Counted from the stretch's first letter, positions 46,200 to 58,196 are shown. The stretch: 64,000 bases of DNA from Talpa occidentalis (GCF_014898055.3 NW_023603184.1:148370149-148434148), one strand, 5' to 3'. A program made the numbers and translations. The notes: a model not told the origin generated them from the letters alone.

Positions 46200-48420
46200 C
46201 AACAGTTATTTTTGTTGTGTTTCGTCTGTTTGTTTGCTTTGGTTTTTTATATTCCACGTGTAAGTGCTTTTGACTTATTTCACTTGGCATAATCAGCTCA
46301 AGTTCCATCCTGTGCTGCAAAAGTCAACATTTCATCCTTTTAAAGAGCTGAGTAGCACTCCATTGAGCCTGCACACTACATCATCTGTATCCAGTTGTTT
46401 CTGGGTGGACGTTTAGGTTCATTCCATGACTTGACAGTTGTGGATAATACTGCCATGAACATAAGGGTCCATATATCTTATCCAGTTAGTGTTTTCTTAT
46501 TCTGGAATGGTATTACTGGATTATATGGTATTTCCATTTTTAGTTTTTTAGGCAATAGCCATATCATTTTACATAAAGGCGGCATCAAATTATATCCCCA
46601 CCACCTTTTTTCTCCTCACCCTCAGCAACACTGGTTTGCAGTCTTTTTGATATAGATCATTCTCACCAGTGTGAATAAATATCTCATTCTGGTTTTGATT
46701 TGCGTTTCTGATATAGAGCATTTTTTCATGTGACTTTGGATCTTGTACATGTTTTCGTTGGAGAAGTGTCTATTCAGGTCTTTTACTTATTGTGTTTTTT
46801 TGATTGGGTTTTTTGTTGTTGTTGAGTTGTACAAGTTCTTTATATATTTTGGAACATATGATGTACAAATATCTTCTCCTAGCCAATATGCTTGTTTTTG
46901 TTTTTGTCGTGGTTCATTTTGCTGTATGAAAACTGTTTACTTTGATGTGGTCCCATATGTTTATTTTAAATTTTGTTTCCCTTGCCATTAGAGTTGAGTC
47001 CCCAAATACATCTTTGAGGTTGATGTCTAGGAGCATATCACTTATGTTTTCTTTTATCAGAATTGTGGTTTCAGGTCTTATATGCCTCTTTGATCCGTTT
47101 CAAATTAAATTTTGTGTATGGTGTGAAATAATGATTTTTTTTCCTCCTTTCTTTTCCCCAGGTTTTCCAACACCATTTGTTGAAGGGGCTTTCTTTTTTT
47201 CATCATATGGTCTTGACTCCTTTGTTTTATATGTATATATGTATATCCAAAAACACACACAAACACATATATGGGTTTATTTCTCACCTCTCATTTCTCT
47301 TCCATTGGTTTGTTTCTGTTTTTGTTACACTACCATACTATTTTGATTACTATTGCTTTGTAGTATGAAGTCAGGGAGCTTTAAAATTCCATTTTTCCTT
47401 TTGTCCCACCATTCAGGATTGCTTTGGCTATTCAAGGTATTTTGTAGTTTCATACAAATTTTAGAATTGTTTATTCTATTTCTTTGAAAAATGCTACTGG
47501 GGGGCCTCCCCGGTGGCGCAGTGGTTGAGTGCTGGGTTGCGAAGCTGCCCGCGGCCTCTGCGGTGCCGGTTCAATCCCCGGCTGCTCCCCGGCCACCGGA
47601 GGAGGGTCCCACATGGCGCGCAGACCTCTCCTGCTGCCTGCTGCTCCCCTCAGCAGTGTGCTTTGGTCCTTCTGCCTGCTCTGCTCCCCGCTCTGGCTCT
47701 GGTGAATTCTCTCACCCTCCCGCGCTTCTGACTGTACCCAGTGCATGTATAAACAAACAAACAAACAAACAAATAAATAAATAAACATGCCTCTATAAAA
47801 AAAAAAGCTGCTGGGATTTTGATAGGTATTGTGTTGAATCTGTAACTTGTTTTGGGTACTGTGGCCATTTAAACAATGTTTATTCTTCTCATCCATGAAC
47901 ATGAGGCATCTTTTCATTTCTTTGTGTCTTTTTATATTTCTTTTAACAATGTCTTATAGCTTGGGGTGTATAGGTTCTTTGCCTCCTTCGTTAAGTTTAT
48001 CCTCAGTTATTTAATCTTTTTGATGTGATTTTAAGTGGGATTGTTTTCTTAATTTCTCTTTCCTCCAATTCATTATTTGTTTATAGAAATAAAATAGATT
48101 TGGTAATATTAAGCCACTTTACTGTATTCATGGACCAGGTAGAATTTTTAGGATTTTCTATGTATATTGTCATGTCCTCTGCAAATAGTGATAATTTTAC
48201 TTCTTTTCCAATTTGAATTGCTTTTACATCCTTTTCTTGCCTAATTGCTCTGGTTAGTGGTGAGCATGGACATCCTTAGCTTTTTCGTGGTCTTAGGGAA
48301 AAGCTTTCGGATTTCCACCATGGAATGTGATGTTAACTATGGGTTTGTTGGATATGGTCTTTATTATGTTGAAGTATATTACTTATATTCCTAATTAATT
48401 GAGAGTTCTTTTAAATCATA
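46200..48420 (-). mobile_element. L1 3' part (minus strand), interrupted by a SINE
   Basis: The plus strand shows the complement of L1 3' UTR and ORF2: TTCACTTGGCATAATCAGC, AGTAGCACTCCATTGAG, GGTTTTGATTTGCGTTTCTG, then CATATGGTCTTGACTCC and further RT-domain sequence to about 48420. The reading frame is destroyed. Confidence 0.75.
47502..47805 (+). mobile_element. Full-length tRNA-derived SINE in the L1
   Basis: The head GGCCTCCCCGGTGGCGCAG, a B-box-like GGTTCAATCCC and the conserved CTGCTCCCCTCAGCAGTGTG are present, followed by an (AAAC)n/(AAAT)n tail and an A-run. Imperfect flanking duplications AAATGCTACTGGG and AAAGCTGCTGGG are visible. It is close to the young SINE at 15687. Confidence 0.88.
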
Positions 48421-49337
48421 AATGGTGACCAGTAAAGGTCACACAGTTCTGGGGAAAATGATTAACCAATGAACTCTTAAGCATTTCATCATAAATGGCA
48501 ATAGATCCAAAAGGGGGCATTGGCTCCCCAGAACAAACTGCTGACTTCATATAACCTTCAGACACGGAATATAAAAAGGAATTGCTTGGTAGTGTTCTTG
48601 GTCCTAATTCTGGACCGGTGGGTCACCTGTGTTCATATTGTGCAACAGTGTTCCCTAGTCATGGACAGAGTCGTGGCCTCAAACCACCCAAGTGCACGAA
48701 AGTCTCAACAGGTTTCCAGGCGAGTGTGCTGCAGGAAAGCCATAAACCAACACAGTGTTTTCTGTATAGCCCGGTTGCTCTATGGGCTCTGCAGAGGGAC
48801 TGTGTGACATTGAGACTCCAGAATTATTGCCCTTACTGTTGAAACTGGACTATTTCAGAGTTGCAGATAAGGGGACGCCAACACGTTTAAGCACGGCTGC
48901 CTCTTCTTTTTTTGCTCACCGAAAGAATGGAGAGGGCTGAGTCAGGGGATGGGGGGATTCAGAAATGCATGTGCATGTGGGAGCCTGGGCACATGTGTCT
49001 CTTACCTGAGCACCTCAATGGAACCCCAATGATCTCAACACACACTCTACCTCTAAACAGCAAGAATTGGGGGATTAAATCAAATCAGTGAGACCCATCA
49101 TTTTTATTTACATCTTATTCAGTTTATCCATATTTGAATCTTATTCTAAAGGTTAGTGTGTCTTTCTAGATGGAGCATTAGCTCTGGGAGTGTGAGAGAC
49201 ACCTCTGAGGTGGTCTTGCTGCAGAGTTCAGGCCCAGCACAGGTTGGGCGCAATAACTATTTGTGACTGGATGAATCCAAAAAAGATGAAATGTTCAGGT
49301 AGAGCCCCTGAGAGAGCTGAGCAGAAAGCTGTTCTTT
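48421..49337. other. Upstream region of UGT1A1
   Basis: Apart from the enhancer-like motifs there is no coding content. No perfect GCGTG dioxin-response core was seen between 48421 and 48830. Confidence 0.5.
48436..48557. promoter_or_regulatory. Candidate UGT1A1 distal enhancer (PBREM-like), DR3 and DR4
   Basis: AGGTCA-CAC-AGTTCT at 48436-48450 is a DR3. TGACTT-CATA-TAACCT at 48542-48557 reads AGGTTA-TATG-AAGTCA on the minus strand, a DR4. A GATTAACCAAT motif lies between them. In human UGT1A1 the phenobarbital-responsive module has DR3 and DR4-type (gtNR1) sites for CAR, PXR and VDR about 3.2-3.5 kb upstream. Here the pair lies 1.2-1.3 kb before the UGT1A1 start codon. Identity with PBREM is inferred from motif order and position, not alignment. 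Confidence 0.6.
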
Positions 49338-49614
49338 TTTTAAAGATCTATTTTTATTTATGTATGCATGCAAGAGCTGGGGTGCAGGCCAGAGGTGTGT
49401 GGGGAGTGAGAGGAATCACCAGAGACAGAGTGGGGAGCAGAACAGGCGGATTGTATTAATTGAAATCCACTGCTGAGGGGAGCAGTGCATGAGACACGAG
49501 AGGTCTGTTGTGCCCTGTGGGTTGCTCCTTGGCCAGGGATCGAACTCGTGCTGCAGAGGCTGCAGATAGCTTCATAGAGTTGATGCTTAACTCCTTGCGC
49601 CACCAGGGAGGCCC
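49338..49614 (-). mobile_element. SINE directly upstream of the UGT1A1 promoter
   Basis: The minus strand begins GGGCCTCCCTGGTGGCGCAAG and ends in a CATAAATAAAAATAGATC tail. It ends 167 bases before the UGT1A1 start codon and 55 bases before the E-box, so it separates the proximal promoter from all upstream control DNA. Confidence 0.85.
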
Positions 49615-49668
49615 TCTGCCCTCTTTAATATAAGCTCCCTGCCATCATTAGCTGACAACAGTTACAGT

Positions 49669-49716
49669 CACGTGACGCCATCAAACATTAACCTGCTGTA
49701 TATATTGGTTATTGCC
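49669..49716 (+). promoter_or_regulatory. UGT1A1 proximal promoter: E-box, HNF1 site, TATA-like element
   Basis: CACGTG at 49669-49674 is an E-box of the USF type. CAAACATTAACC at 49682-49693 matches the HNF1 site of human UGT1A1. TATATAT at 49699-49705 is followed by ATTGGTTATTGCC (49704-49716), which in human precedes the polymorphic (TA)n TATA box. Here the sequence after it is ACCCATCAG, with no TA run. The only TATA-like element therefore lies upstream of that block. Confidence 0.7.
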
Positions 49717-49780
49717 ACCCATCAGTGAGAGCTGGCAAACAGCTGGCAGGCCACAGTCTCAGAAGCAAAGGTAGGGCACA

Positions 49781-50635
49781 ATGACAGGGACCCAGGGTCC
49801 GCTTGTCCTGGGGCTGCTGCTGTGTGTGCTGGGGCCGTTGGGGGCCCAGGCTGGGAGGCTGTTGCTGGTGCCTGTGGATGGCAGTCACTGGCTGAGCATG
49901 TTGGGGACCATCCAGCAGCTGCACCAGAGGGGCCACCAAGTAGTGGTCTTGGCTCCTGAAGCGTCTATACACATTGGAGAAGCACCCTTTTATACCTTGA
50001 GGAGGTACCCCGTGCCGTACCAAAGGAAGAACGTGGAAAGGAGTTTTAAGAATTTGGGACAGAGTGTGTTTGAGAAAGAAACTTTCCTGTGGCGTGTCAT
50101 TAAAACATACAAGAGAGTGGTGGAGGATTCGGCCCTGCTTCTGTCCGCCTGCTCCTCCCTACTGTACAACGAGGAGCTGATGAGCTCCCTGGCGCAAAGC
50201 AGCTTCGACGCCATGCTCACAGACCCCTTCCTGCCCTGCGGCCCTATTGTCGCCCAGCACCTGGCCCTCCCGCTCGTGTTCTTCTTGAATGCCCTGCCCT
50301 GCAGCCTGGATTCTCAAGGTACCCAGTGCCCCGAGCCACCATCCTATGTGCCCAAGCATTTGTCCATGAACTCAGACCACATGACCTTCTGGCAGCGGGT
50401 GAAGAACATGCTCATTACCTTGTCAGAGAACGTCATGTGCAATGTGGTTTATTCCCCATACGCAACACTTGCCTCAGAATTCCTGCAGAGAGACGTGACT
50501 GTTGGGGACCTTCTGAGCGCTGCATCTGTCTGGCTCTTCAGAACTGACTTTGTGATCAGTTATGCCAAGCCCGTCATGCCCAGCATGGTTTTTATTGGCG
50601 GGATCAACTGTGCCCACCAAAACCCACTCTCCCAG
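49781..50635 (+). CDS. UGT1A1: UGT1A1 first exon
   Basis: This 285-codon first exon ends in phase 0 at CCCAG|GTATG. With exons 2-5 it gives a 530-residue enzyme, the family member responsible for bilirubin glucuronidation in the ER. The N-terminus (GPLVLGLLLCVLGPLGAQA) is a signal peptide of about 24 residues. Catalytic His36 (VPVDGSHW) and Asp148 (MLTDPF) are present. LPCSLDSQGTQCP, SDHMTFWQRVKNMLI, VVYSPYATLASEFLQRDVTV and WLFRTDFV follow the UGT1A1 pattern rather than that of the UGT1A3 group. The exon is three codons shorter than in human because of a shorter start (MTGTQGP). It lies 5.6 kb from exon 2, the nearest first exon, as in other mammals. Confidence 0.96.
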
Positions 50636-53600
50636 GTATGTATTTGGCGGAAGCTTTCCAAGCTTTCTTGCAAGTGCTCGGATGGAGGAAACTTCCCTAG
50701 GGAGACACTGCCCGGTTAAGCTGAGATAGTCTCGACTGCCTGTTCGCTCTAGCTGGCAAGTTCCCCAGGTCTGTGTTATAATTTTGTGTGTCTTTAGCAC
50801 CATCTTCTTGGTTCTTTCTGGAGCTGAGACTTGAGGGAAGAGTATTTAGTGCATGTTCTCCCGGATGCTCTGAAGCGAGCTGTCCCTTAGAAGCAACAAG
50901 GGTTAAATGCCACAAGCACAGGGTCACAGAGGGCTGGGTTCAGGGTTCCTTGCAGAGAATATAAACATGGGGTGTGCACCTCTCCCTTACTGGTGAGGCC
51001 GGCCAGTGCTGAACTAATCGTGGTGTCCAGAGATCCTACAGACCCGGCAGGGAAAGCTACCTTTATGTTCCTGGTTAAAGGTCTTCTATAGATTCTGATG
51101 GAAGCCAGATCCTGTGGTCACGTCTCTTCTGGTAAATAAGTAGACAAGTGGATTCTAATGCTGGGCAGAGAGGCCATGAGCCTCCCTTAGTGCGGAGTTG
51201 GGAGGGATTCCCTGAGGAGGTGGCCTTTCCATGGGCATTCACTGAGGATCTGCTGGTAGCCCAGGAGCTTCCCATGTGTTGAGTGTGTCTGCTACGGGAC
51301 TGTGGTCACCCTTGAGAGCATCACCTCTCACTCCCAGTGTGCTTCCCACAATAATCACGTCATTGTCATGACCCAAAGAAAATGGGGGACAGAAAGAATG
51401 CCCCATGAGAAATCAGATGTAGGGTGGATACTGCATGCCCAGACCCCTACTGGGGGCTCAGATTCCTTCCCACAATGTGGCGAGATACCTGAGGTCGCCT
51501 TCCAGACCTCCTGGCAGCGGCTGTGATCCCTTTGGGCCAGTTGGGCAGGTACATGCTCTCCTTGGAGCTATGATCGGTTTGATTCCAGGCCATCACATAA
51601 TGGGAATAAGGCAATAAAGTGAGTCACACACATTTTTGTTGTCCTCACACATATAAGGTTAATATTATACTACACTGGTGTCTACTAGGCGTGTGATAGC
51701 ATTATGTCTAGTGAAATGATGCACATGTCTTCATGAAATGTGACAACGGGACATGGGTGAGCAAGTGCTGTCGGGAAAATGGCACCAATCAACTTGGTCG
51801 TGACCTTTAACCTTCAACTAGTGAAAAAACACACTGTCTGGGACGTGTAATAGACGGAGGCATGGTAGGGTGAGGTCTGGCTGATTGTGTGATGGCGTGT
51901 TCTGGTTAAGGGAGAAGGACGTATTGTTGACGTTCCGAAAGCAAAATGGAAAAGGCTCACGTTACAGAAACCGTGAGTGGTGGAGACGGTGGGTGTGGTG
52001 TGATGACGTGGGCCTGGACCTCGGAGTCAGTGCCACAGTGAAGACAACATTACAAATATGCAAATCTTTGAAATTTGCTATGTGGGGCTTTGTTGCCTTG
52101 CAAATGCAGGACAGAAAATCATGAAGGAGAAAAAAGGAAACCATTAATGGCTCTCTTTCTGAGAGAGGAAAAAGAAGACATGAAATTTTACCAAATGGAT
52201 GGATCACAGGAACGAAAACGAGCCTTTCCACGTTAGTGAGGCTTTAAAGAGAAATCTTTTTGGCACAATTATGAGGCATCCAAGAGAAAACAACAAGTGT
52301 CTCTATGTATTTTGAAAATCAAAACTTTGGAGACATGCATGGATATGGAAATTTCATCCTGAATTGCCAGTAAGCGCATGGGTTTACCCACGTACACTGG
52401 CCTTGTCTCTGCTCCTGGGACTTTCGAACAAATGACTTGTCAGTTTTCAGCTCCGCTGCTCCCTGGGTCCGTATTCTGTGCCGTCTCCTCCACGGCTCAG
52501 CAAACACCGCGATCATTTCACTTAGATCAGCGTGACTGTCCCCTCCATAAGCGTGAGCCCAGGGAGTCACTGGTGGGGGACGTGTGTCCTTGCCACCTGG
52601 CAGTGTGTCTGCATGTGATCGGTGTTCGGGAATATCAGCATCTAAGGCACATAGTAGGCACTCACCAAATAGCTGTTCAGTGAATGGACAGGGAAGGGAT
52701 GCGAATGAGCCCAGACGCCGGGTCGTCATGCCTAGCAGTCTTGTATTCTACACCGACAGACAGGCCTATGTACACGTGTAGAATACCTGGTTGCGTCTTT
52801 CATGAAGTGAGGTAATAATATATCTTCATTCCTCCCTTATCAATATATTGTGCCTATTGCTCCAGTTGAAGCATCCCATGAATTTTTTTTATCTGCTCTG
52901 CAGTATTCATGGTTTTATGTGCCACAGGTTGTCCATCACTGATCTGATCTCGTTCCCTGGGGTGGACATGAAACTTGTATTCCAGGGTTTTTGTTGCTGT
53001 TGTTTTTGTTGCTTCTTAAGACTGTCCCTTAACAAAGATCAAATACTTTGTAGTTTCTTTGTTCAGTCCATTTCCCATTCATCCTTCCTTAAGTATTTCA
53101 CACTTTTTCACCTACCAGGAATGTGATATTTTCCCATGGCTGTTGCTAACTGGGCATCTACTTACGATTCCGCCACCTCTCCATTAATTACTTTTCACCA
53201 GCAGTTGTCTGTCAAAGGAAATTTGAGTTTTTCTTCTGAATTCCATGCCAAGTATCAGTCTGATGAAATTCACTAGAATCTCTACAGTTTAGCCATGTTG
53301 GTGAAAGCAAAAATCATGTCTTTCTCCTCCTTTGAATGGAAATTGATTTTTCTTTCATCATTTTGCATTATGTTTAGCATTAGTTTTTGATATTTTTTGA
53401 TGTCGTTTGTTGATAACTTTCCCCCCTCTAAGTTTGTAGACGTGTATTGTAGTGATTCCATGTGGGGTGCTGCAGGCTCAAGTGAGAGACCGTCTTTGTG
53501 ACTGGAGCTGACAGCAGCCCTACTTAAAGCTAGAAAATAAATTCCACTTTTTGATTTTGCTATCACATCCCAGCGCTGTTTCTGTTTCCATTTCTTTAGT

Positions 53601-55577
53601 CTTCTCCAGAACCCCTGTGTCCTCAAGCTGCTTTCTTTGTAAACAACACACAGCTGGGATTTTTAACCTCGTCGGGGCATGTACCTTTCAATTCAGTTTT
53701 TCACATTTGCACTTCCTTTAACAACTGGTAGATTTCGTTACACTCTCCCATTTTAATTTCTTTGTCATTTTCCCTTTTCCTGATTCTTGCTGGTCCGGTT
53801 GACATTTAGTTTTTTCTTTCCCGTGTTAAATAAGAATGCTGATCTCCATTTTCATTCCCCAAGCAGAAGTGTCTTATTTCCAATAGGTGAAAGTCCAGAA
53901 CCTGGGCTAGAGAGAAAATCTTTCCTCTGCAATGAACGCCTGTGGAGACATCGCCCCCTGCTGGCGGGGGCAGTTTTGAGGCGGCTGAGAGAGGCTGGCA
54001 GCTGAGCTTTGAGTGCAAGGAATGCAACCCAAGGCCGGCTCGATGCCATTTCCCTGGCAGCGTGAGGGAGATCTTCGTGGACACTAGAGGTTCAGAGACG
54101 GTACAGGGGCGAGTTAGGTCTGAGGAAACAGGAGATCAGTGAGAAAGGGCTGGGCGTGAGGAGCAGGACCGGTGTGGGGAAGTGGGGGTCAGCGGGTGGC
54201 TCTGAGTGTGGTGGAATAAGGCCGAGGCTTCCAGCGAGCCAGAGGAGCCCTGTACACGGATCTTGAAACAGAACAGACTCTTGGGAAGGAAAAACCGAAT
54301 GAAAACCTGGAAGTGAAAGTACTAAGTCATAGCAAAAGTCAGGAGCTCCTTCGACAGCATCATGGACGGGCACAGGAGCTTTAATTTCAGGGGTGGCCTC
54401 ACTTTGGGGGTAAGGGGTTGAGGTGGGGGCTCGCGACTCTTTGCAGCTAACATCATTGCAGAGCGTGTGAAGTCAGGGCGAGGTTCATGGGGCGCCTTGC
54501 TGGCCAGGGGGGACCTTCATTGTTGCACCCTGCCCTGCCGGAGTGCCCGCAGCCGACCTTCTGTGACCTGCGCGTGAGCTTCTGGGCTGCTGAAGCGCTG
54601 CCAAGTCCTGCTGCTGAACTTCGGCTGTTTATGATCCGTGGTCCCGTGTAGTGTGAGCACACCGCCCTGGTGCCAAGTGGGTGTGTGGGGGTTGGAAGGA
54701 GGGGAAACTGGATCCGTCTTTTCTAGGCAAGGTCAGAGCGAGAGGGGTTTCATGGAGGAGCTCAGGTCCAGGGGCTTGGGAAGCTGGTCGCCTCAGTGAG
54801 TGAGCGCAGGACACAGACGCGCAGGAGCCCCTGGGAGGTGACTGTGGAGTGGGGTGAAGGACGTCGGGACTGTCTGCCACAGCCCGAACGTAGCGTGCTC
54901 AGGGAGGCTGCACTGGGTCCCTGGCCTTTCACATCAGCCCCTGGGAACCAGAGGCTCCCGAAGAGTCGGGACAGGTGGGGCCGCGTGGACAGTGGCCACC
55001 TGGGAAGAAGGCTGTCTAGACTTGGCTCTTCTGGTCGTGCTCAGCGTGGCAGAGTCTCTGCAACCCCCCCCCCCCGCCCCTCCCACGCTGAGCCTGTCTG
55101 AAGTCTCCATATCTCACATCTAAGGGGTCCCGGACTGGTGTGGAGACTGTGTGGTGACTGTGTGTGGTGTGTGTGGTGATTGAGCCCAGGAAAACCACAG
55201 CACACGCCACAATCACATTTTGCACTTGGCATCTTTGGAAACATGAAGCTGTTTGGCAACTCTTAAGAATTTAATTAGATCAGGGATAATCTAGTTGGGG
55301 AAACTTGACCTACTTATGCCTGATTATGTCCTGGAAGCTGGCAGGTCTGGGGTGCAGGCAGGTGGGCCCCTGTGTGTGGGCACTGCTTGTGTCTGCACAG
55401 GCCTCTGCAGCTGACTTTGGAGGTTGGGGCAGATGAGGCTGAGCTTACATGACTGCCAAGGGTGGGCTGGAGCGTCCTCTCCTCCTGGGGGTACGTTCCC
55501 CTGTTCCACACTGTTTTCCTGCTGCTGCTGAGTATCTGTCTCTTGCGTCCTTCCAGAGCTGGTGTTTGACCTTAATC
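50636..55577. other. UGT1A1 intron 1
   Basis: No gene, pseudogene or clear mobile element was recognised. Short frames on both strands lack similarity and exon signals. A run of C at about 55063-55080 and GT-rich DNA at 55135-55180 are the only low-complexity parts before the CA-rich block. Confidence 0.55.
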
Positions 55578-56172
55578 TCGCACACATACACTCACCACAC
55601 ACACACTCACTACGCACTCACCAGACACACTCACCACACACATCTCACACTCACCACACACACTCACATACTCACCACACACACTCGTGACACACACTCG
55701 CCACACATACACTCACTACACACACCACACGCTCACTTCACATACCACACACATTCACCACACACACTCCCCACACCGCACATTCACCACACACTCCCCA
55801 CACAATCATACACACCACACAATCACACTCCCCCCACACACCACACGTTCACCACACACACTCCCCACACACCATACATTCACCACACACTCACCACATA
55901 ATTACACATACCACACAATCACACTTACCACACATTTACCACCCACACATCACAAACTCACCACACACACACGACACACACTCACCACATACACCATACA
56001 CTCACCTTACATACTCCCCACATACCACACATTCACCACATACCACACACACACTCACCACACAATCACACACACACCATGCATACTCTTGCCACACAAA
56101 CCACACACTCACCACACACACACTCACCACACACAACACACACTCACCACACACACACTTACCACACACACA
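55578..56172 (+). repeat. Long CA-rich simple repeat next to exon 2
   Basis: Nearly 600 bases are built from CACAC, CTCACCACACA and variants (for example ACATTCACCACACACTCC), with very few G on the plus strand. It ends about 108 bases before the exon 2 acceptor. Long Thr/His reading frames through it are artefacts of the repeat. Confidence 0.92.
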
Positions 56173-56280
56173 ATTTTCATCACAGCCTGAAGAGGAAGGT
56201 AGCTGTTTGGGAGCTCGGTACACACAGTCATCGGAGAATGTGAGGGGAAAATTAACTGGACGTTTCTCTTCTGGCTCTAG

Positions 56281-56412
56281 GAATTTGAAACCTACATCAA
56301 TGCTTCCGGAGAACATGGAATCGTGGTTTTCTCTTTGGGCTCGATGATCTCAGACATTCCGGAGAAGAATGCCATGGAAATTGCTGATGCTTTGGGCAAA
56401 ATACCTCAGACA
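56281..56412 (+). CDS. UGT1A: UGT1A shared exon 2
   Basis: This 132-bp exon lies between TTCTGGCTCTAG and ACA|GTAAGAAG, the length of the human exon. It encodes [13 protein letters not shown], then [20 protein letters not shown] and [13 protein letters not shown] is an N-glycosylation sequon, and FSLGSM starts the UDP-glucuronic acid binding fold. It is the common acceptor for every first exon here. Confidence 0.96.
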
Positions 56413-56966
56413 GTAAGAAGACGTTCTGATTCCTTGACGTGGAGCTATTCCAGGCTTCCGCTGTCTAAGTGAACTCTTGCAGTTGGGCTTCTGTAGACTT
56501 GGGCTTCCCAGCTCTCCCCCAGAACGCTTCCTTCAACTTCACCCTCAGCTACCCTGTTAACCCACGGCCCACTTCACGTGAAAGTCTCATTTTCTCTAAG
56601 AGACTCACCGTATATTGCGGGACATTCACTTTTAAAGCTGACTAATGAACACGGTGTTTCTGCGTATAAAAAAGGAACATTCCTGCAAAAAGCTGCTGCT
56701 GAGAACAGTAGATTTATTGCTTCTATCTCTGCTTCCACCATTCCACAGTCACTCCTCTTGTTAAGTCAACTTCCCCTTGAGGTGCAGAAAAGGGCCAAAT
56801 TCCTAAGTGTCCGACACGATGAATTCTGAAAAACTCATACAATTGTAGCTGGAAACCTAGTCACTGCCCGCCCCTCTGCCCGGGTTAGCTCCTTCGAGGA
56901 TGCTCCTTTCTGGCTGCCCCAGCAGACAGCACAGATCCTGTAAGCGCTTCTTTTTGTCCCTGCAAG
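56413..56966. other. UGT1A intron 2
   Basis: A 554-base intron, GT...AG, with no other feature seen. Confidence 0.85.
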
Positions 56967-57054
56967 GTCCTGTGGCGGTACACTGGAGCGCGGCCCTCGA
57001 ACCTCGCCAAGAACACCATTCTGGTCAAGTGGCTGCCCCAGAATGACCTGCTGG
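56967..57054 (+). CDS. UGT1A: UGT1A shared exon 3
   Basis: This 88-bp exon lies between TGCAAG and CTGG|GTATGT. It encodes [19 protein letters not shown] and then [11 protein letters not shown], the beginning of the UGT signature motif that contacts the nucleotide of UDP-glucuronic acid. Confidence 0.96.
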
Positions 57055-57331
57055 GTATGTGGGAGGAGTTGCCCTGCAGGACACCCCGAGGCTCAGCTGG
57101 GGAAGCACCGAGGCAGGCTGTTCTGAAGACGGTCCGCTGCAGGACGTGGCGGCCAACGTGCCCGCCGCTGCTTGTCGCGGGTTGGGGTCTGCCACCCCAC
57201 ATTTTCTCCTGCAAACATGGGCAGGGCCAGGCGGGGCAGGCTGAGTCCTGAGAGTGCTTTCAGCGCCAGACGAGGCCAGGCGGGACGCTCGGTGACTGAC
57301 CGCTGGGGTCGCCCCTGTTTTGCTTTCTCAG
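57055..57331. other. UGT1A intron 3
   Basis: A 277-base GC-rich intron, GT...AG. The open frames through it are shadows. Confidence 0.85.
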
Positions 57332-57551
57332 GTCATCCGAAGACTCGCGCCTTCATCACGCACTCGGGCTCCCACGGCATCTACGAGGGCATATGCAACG
57401 GCGTCCCCATGGTGATGCTGCCCTTGTTCGGGGATCAGATGGACAATGCTAAGCGCATGGAGACCCGGGGGGCTGGCATCTCCTTGAACGTCCTGGAAAT
57501 GACTTCTGACGATTTTGCCAATGCCATAAAAACCGTCATCAATGATAAAAG
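57332..57551 (+). CDS. UGT1A: UGT1A shared exon 4
   Basis: This 220-bp exon lies between TTTCTCAG and AAAAG|GTAAGA. It encodes [39 protein letters not shown] and then [19 protein letters not shown]. The stretch to DNAKR is the rest of the UGT signature; HSGSHG and DQ are the residues that hold the diphosphate and sugar of UDP-glucuronic acid in the family. Confidence 0.96.
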
Positions 57552-58196
57552 GTAAGAGAGAGGACAGACGCCACCTTTGTTTTGACCTCCTAGTGAATCC
57601 ATGCTGTGGGTTGACACAGCCAACCCATTTTGGATTGGGTGGTTGTGATTCAGCCGTCAACACTGTCCAAAATAAACAGCAATCCCTTTGCTTTCACTTG
57701 CTGCGTAGACGCGGCTTCCTGCTAACCCCGGCACTTGGGTGTTCGCTGCTTCAGCCATTGACTAGCAAGAGTGTCACCATCTTGGAGATGACACTTAACA
57801 TGACCTTTTGTGTAGATGGGGTGGTTTGCTGCTTCGAGTGGGAAACTGCCCCTAACTTTGGACATGCTCTTTCAATTATTTCTTCAGCTCACCACCAAGA
57901 AAGGGTTATCAAATTGCTTTCAAAAACACAACTGAAAGGAAACGTAGCCACAAGTTTCAAATAATTTGAAGTTAGCATTTCGGTTCTGGTTTTCTTTCCA
58001 TTTCTTTGAAGAAATGAACAGCGTGTGTGCATGTGTGTGCGCTTGCGAGTGTGCATGCTTGTGTGTTCACTTCTGTTATAATGGGAACACACTTCTTTAT
58101 CAAGTGTGGAAATTCAGGGGTGCTCTAAGTGCACGCAGGCAGAGGTGGGGTGCCCCTGCGGGGGGCCGCGGGCGCTCACTCGCTGTCTCTGCTCAG
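57552..58196. other. UGT1A intron 4
   Basis: A 645-base intron with a GT-rich TGTGTGTGC stretch near 58022-58070. In human an alternative exon 5b lies in this intron; I could not recognise a counterpart. Confidence 0.75.

Noticed and set aside
47502..47600. tRNA gene suggested by A and B boxes
   Set aside because: The boxes belong to tRNA-derived SINE heads; no tRNA-like cloverleaf was recognised.
55449..56190. Thr/His-rich open frames of 150-167 codons
   Set aside because: They are translations of the CA-rich simple repeat.
57661..57700. Alternative exon 5b in UGT1A intron 4
   Set aside because: AACAGCAATCC is vaguely similar to the human exon 5b peptide region, but no clear splice acceptor or matching peptide was found.
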